This document shows, in pieces, positions 5,190-6,013 of a DNA stretch of 6,013 nucleotides. The notes under the pieces were generated by a model. It searched no databases. It saw only the letters and a list, made by a program, of their open reading frames with translations, and was not told the origin of the DNA. The position numbers were made by a program, and so were the translations under genes. Within the stretch, counting starts at the first letter, position 1; each line of letters opens with the position of its first letter. Source of the DNA: an uncultured Phycisphaerae bacterium (GTDB lineage: Bacteria > Planctomycetota > Phycisphaerae > Phycisphaerales > SM1A02); the NCBI GenBank assembly GCA_937899935.1, contig CALCOW010000260.1:1-6013 (forward strand), written 5' to 3'.

Positions 5190-6013
5190 ATGGGTATCTA
5201 CGATCGAGATTATGTGCGAAGCGGAGCCTCAAGGCCTGGCCGGGTTGCGGCTGTGGGACTGACGGGGCCGTCGTCGCCATTTCGCTCGGTCAATACCTGG
5301 TTGATCATTATTTGTGTCGCGATCTTTTTTATTGGCCAGGGCTTACAGAGCGCCGGCGTTATGCGTCACGTAAAGACTGGTGAAATACTGTTGCGCGAAG
5401 GCGTACCCGATCTGTCCCAGGTCGATTATGAAACGCTCGATGTCCCAGTTAAACTGGAAGGACGTAAGGGCTATGGTTATGAGATTGTGGAGCGTGTGAC
5501 CCGCCAAATCATTGGCTACGAGATGCTCATTGGGCCTTACAAAGTTAATCCACTTATGGAGTGGGGACACTTTTCGACAAGCCGAGGTTTTTTAGGCGCT
5601 GAGTTTTGGCGCTTTATCGGCTTTCAGTTCTTGCACTTCGACTTCACCCATCTCATCTTTAACATGATCGGCCTTTTCTTCTTTGGCTCGATTGTTGAGT
5701 CTTATCTTGGCGGCAAACGTTATTTAGCGTTCTATCTACTGTGCGGTATTTTTGGCGCTGTCTTGTATCTATTCCTCAACCTAGGTGGTTACATCGTTGA
5801 TGTGTTGGCACCAAATTTCAAGGTGCCAGGGCTTTTGTTTTACTCGACGGGGACACCGCTCATTGGAGCCTCTGCGGGTGTCTTTGGCGTCATAATGGCC
5901 GGTGCTTTCTTAGCACCGAGATTAACGGTCCTGTTATTTTTCATTATCCCTATGAAACTGGTGCAGTTGGCATGGGGGCTGGTCATACTTTCGATTGTGT
6001 GGGTGCTCTTGGG
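5190..6013 (+). CDS. Rhomboid-family intramembrane serine protease, 3'-truncated by the window edge
   Basis: Polytopic membrane protease that cleaves transmembrane segments with a Ser-His dyad. From ATG 5190 the frame stays open for 274 residues to the window end. The N-terminus MGIYDRDYVR is a lead I associate with planctomycete rhomboids, which supports this start. A hydrophobic helix (36-52, TWLIIICVAIFF) is followed by an unusually long polar loop (53-139), then the W-R pair (W140, R141), HFDFTHLIFN (149-158: H149, H154, N158, fitting HxxxxHxxxN of TM2) and EYLG-like ESYLGGKRYLAFYLLCG. The nucleophile region is IGASAGVFGV with S228; the canonical GxSG reads GASAG. The catalytic His in a later helix is beyond the window, so completeness of the dyad cannot be judged. 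No strong ribosome site is seen: AGAGG at 5171-5175 is 14 bases away. The 95-base gap from the M50 gene allows co-transcription or a separate promoter. Confidence 0.9.
   Translation, partial: MGIYDRDYVRSGASRPGRVAAVGLTGPSSPFRSVNTWLIIICVAIFFIGQGLQSAGVMRHVKTGEILLREGVPDLSQVDYETLDVPVKLEGRKGYGYEIVERVTRQIIGYEMLIGPYKVNPLMEWGHFSTSRGFLGAEFWRFIGFQFLHFDFTHLIFNMIGLFFFGSIVESYLGGKRYLAFYLLCGIFGAVLYLFLNLGGYIVDVLAPNFKVPGLLFYSTGTPLIGASAGVFGVIMAGAFLAPRLTVLLFFIIPMKLVQLAWGLVILSIVWVLL

Noticed and set aside
5180..5383. 67-codon + strand frame with its own start
   Set aside because: It overlaps the rhomboid N-terminus in another frame; the frame from ATG 5190 continues to the window end with clear rhomboid motifs.

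Overview
The window looks like ordinary chromosomal DNA from a Planctomycetota bacterium, probably Phycisphaerae-like. That assignment is inferred from protein style, not from a marker gene. The clues are the rhomboid N-terminus MGIYDRDYVR, an oversized prepilin peptidase with a hydrophilic insert containing an ARREM stretch, and a mix of ATG and GTG starts with often weak Shine-Dalgarno sites. Base composition looks moderate in GC and even throughout. I saw no mobile element, tRNA, rRNA, CRISPR array or sign of recent transfer.

All seven recognisable genes lie on the + strand and are tightly packed, with the first and last cut by the window edges. In order they are: (1) xseA, exonuclease VII large subunit, missing its N-terminal OB-fold region (2-1027); (2) xseB, exonuclease VII small subunit (1103-1375); (3) a long A24 prepilin peptidase (1418-2761); (4) a lipoprotein with a coiled coil and an OmpA/MotB-type peptidoglycan-binding domain (2818-3438); (5) a Nudix hydrolase of the ADP-ribose pyrophosphatase type (3521-4072); (6) an M50 site-2-type intramembrane metalloprotease, overlapping the Nudix gene by 4 bases (4069-5094); (7) a rhomboid intramembrane serine protease, open at the right edge (5190 to beyond 6013). 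The rhomboid is easy to miss because its frame runs off the window.

Functionally there are three blocks. XseA and XseB together form exonuclease VII, which degrades single-stranded DNA. The middle block concerns the cell envelope: prepilin processing, and a lipoprotein that probably tethers a membrane to peptidoglycan. The right block couples a nucleotide-sugar hydrolase to an S2P-type protease, followed by a rhomboid, so two unrelated intramembrane protease families sit side by side. No gap between genes exceeds 100 bases.

No wholly new system is evident. The points most worth checking are a sliding-clamp-binding-like pentapeptide (QMDLF) at the tail of XseA; the C-terminal module of the M50 protease, which resembles one I associate with rhomboid proteins; the roughly 100-residue insert in the prepilin peptidase; the long first loop and GASAG active-site motif of the rhomboid; and a possible tiny membrane-peptide frame between the lipoprotein and Nudix genes.
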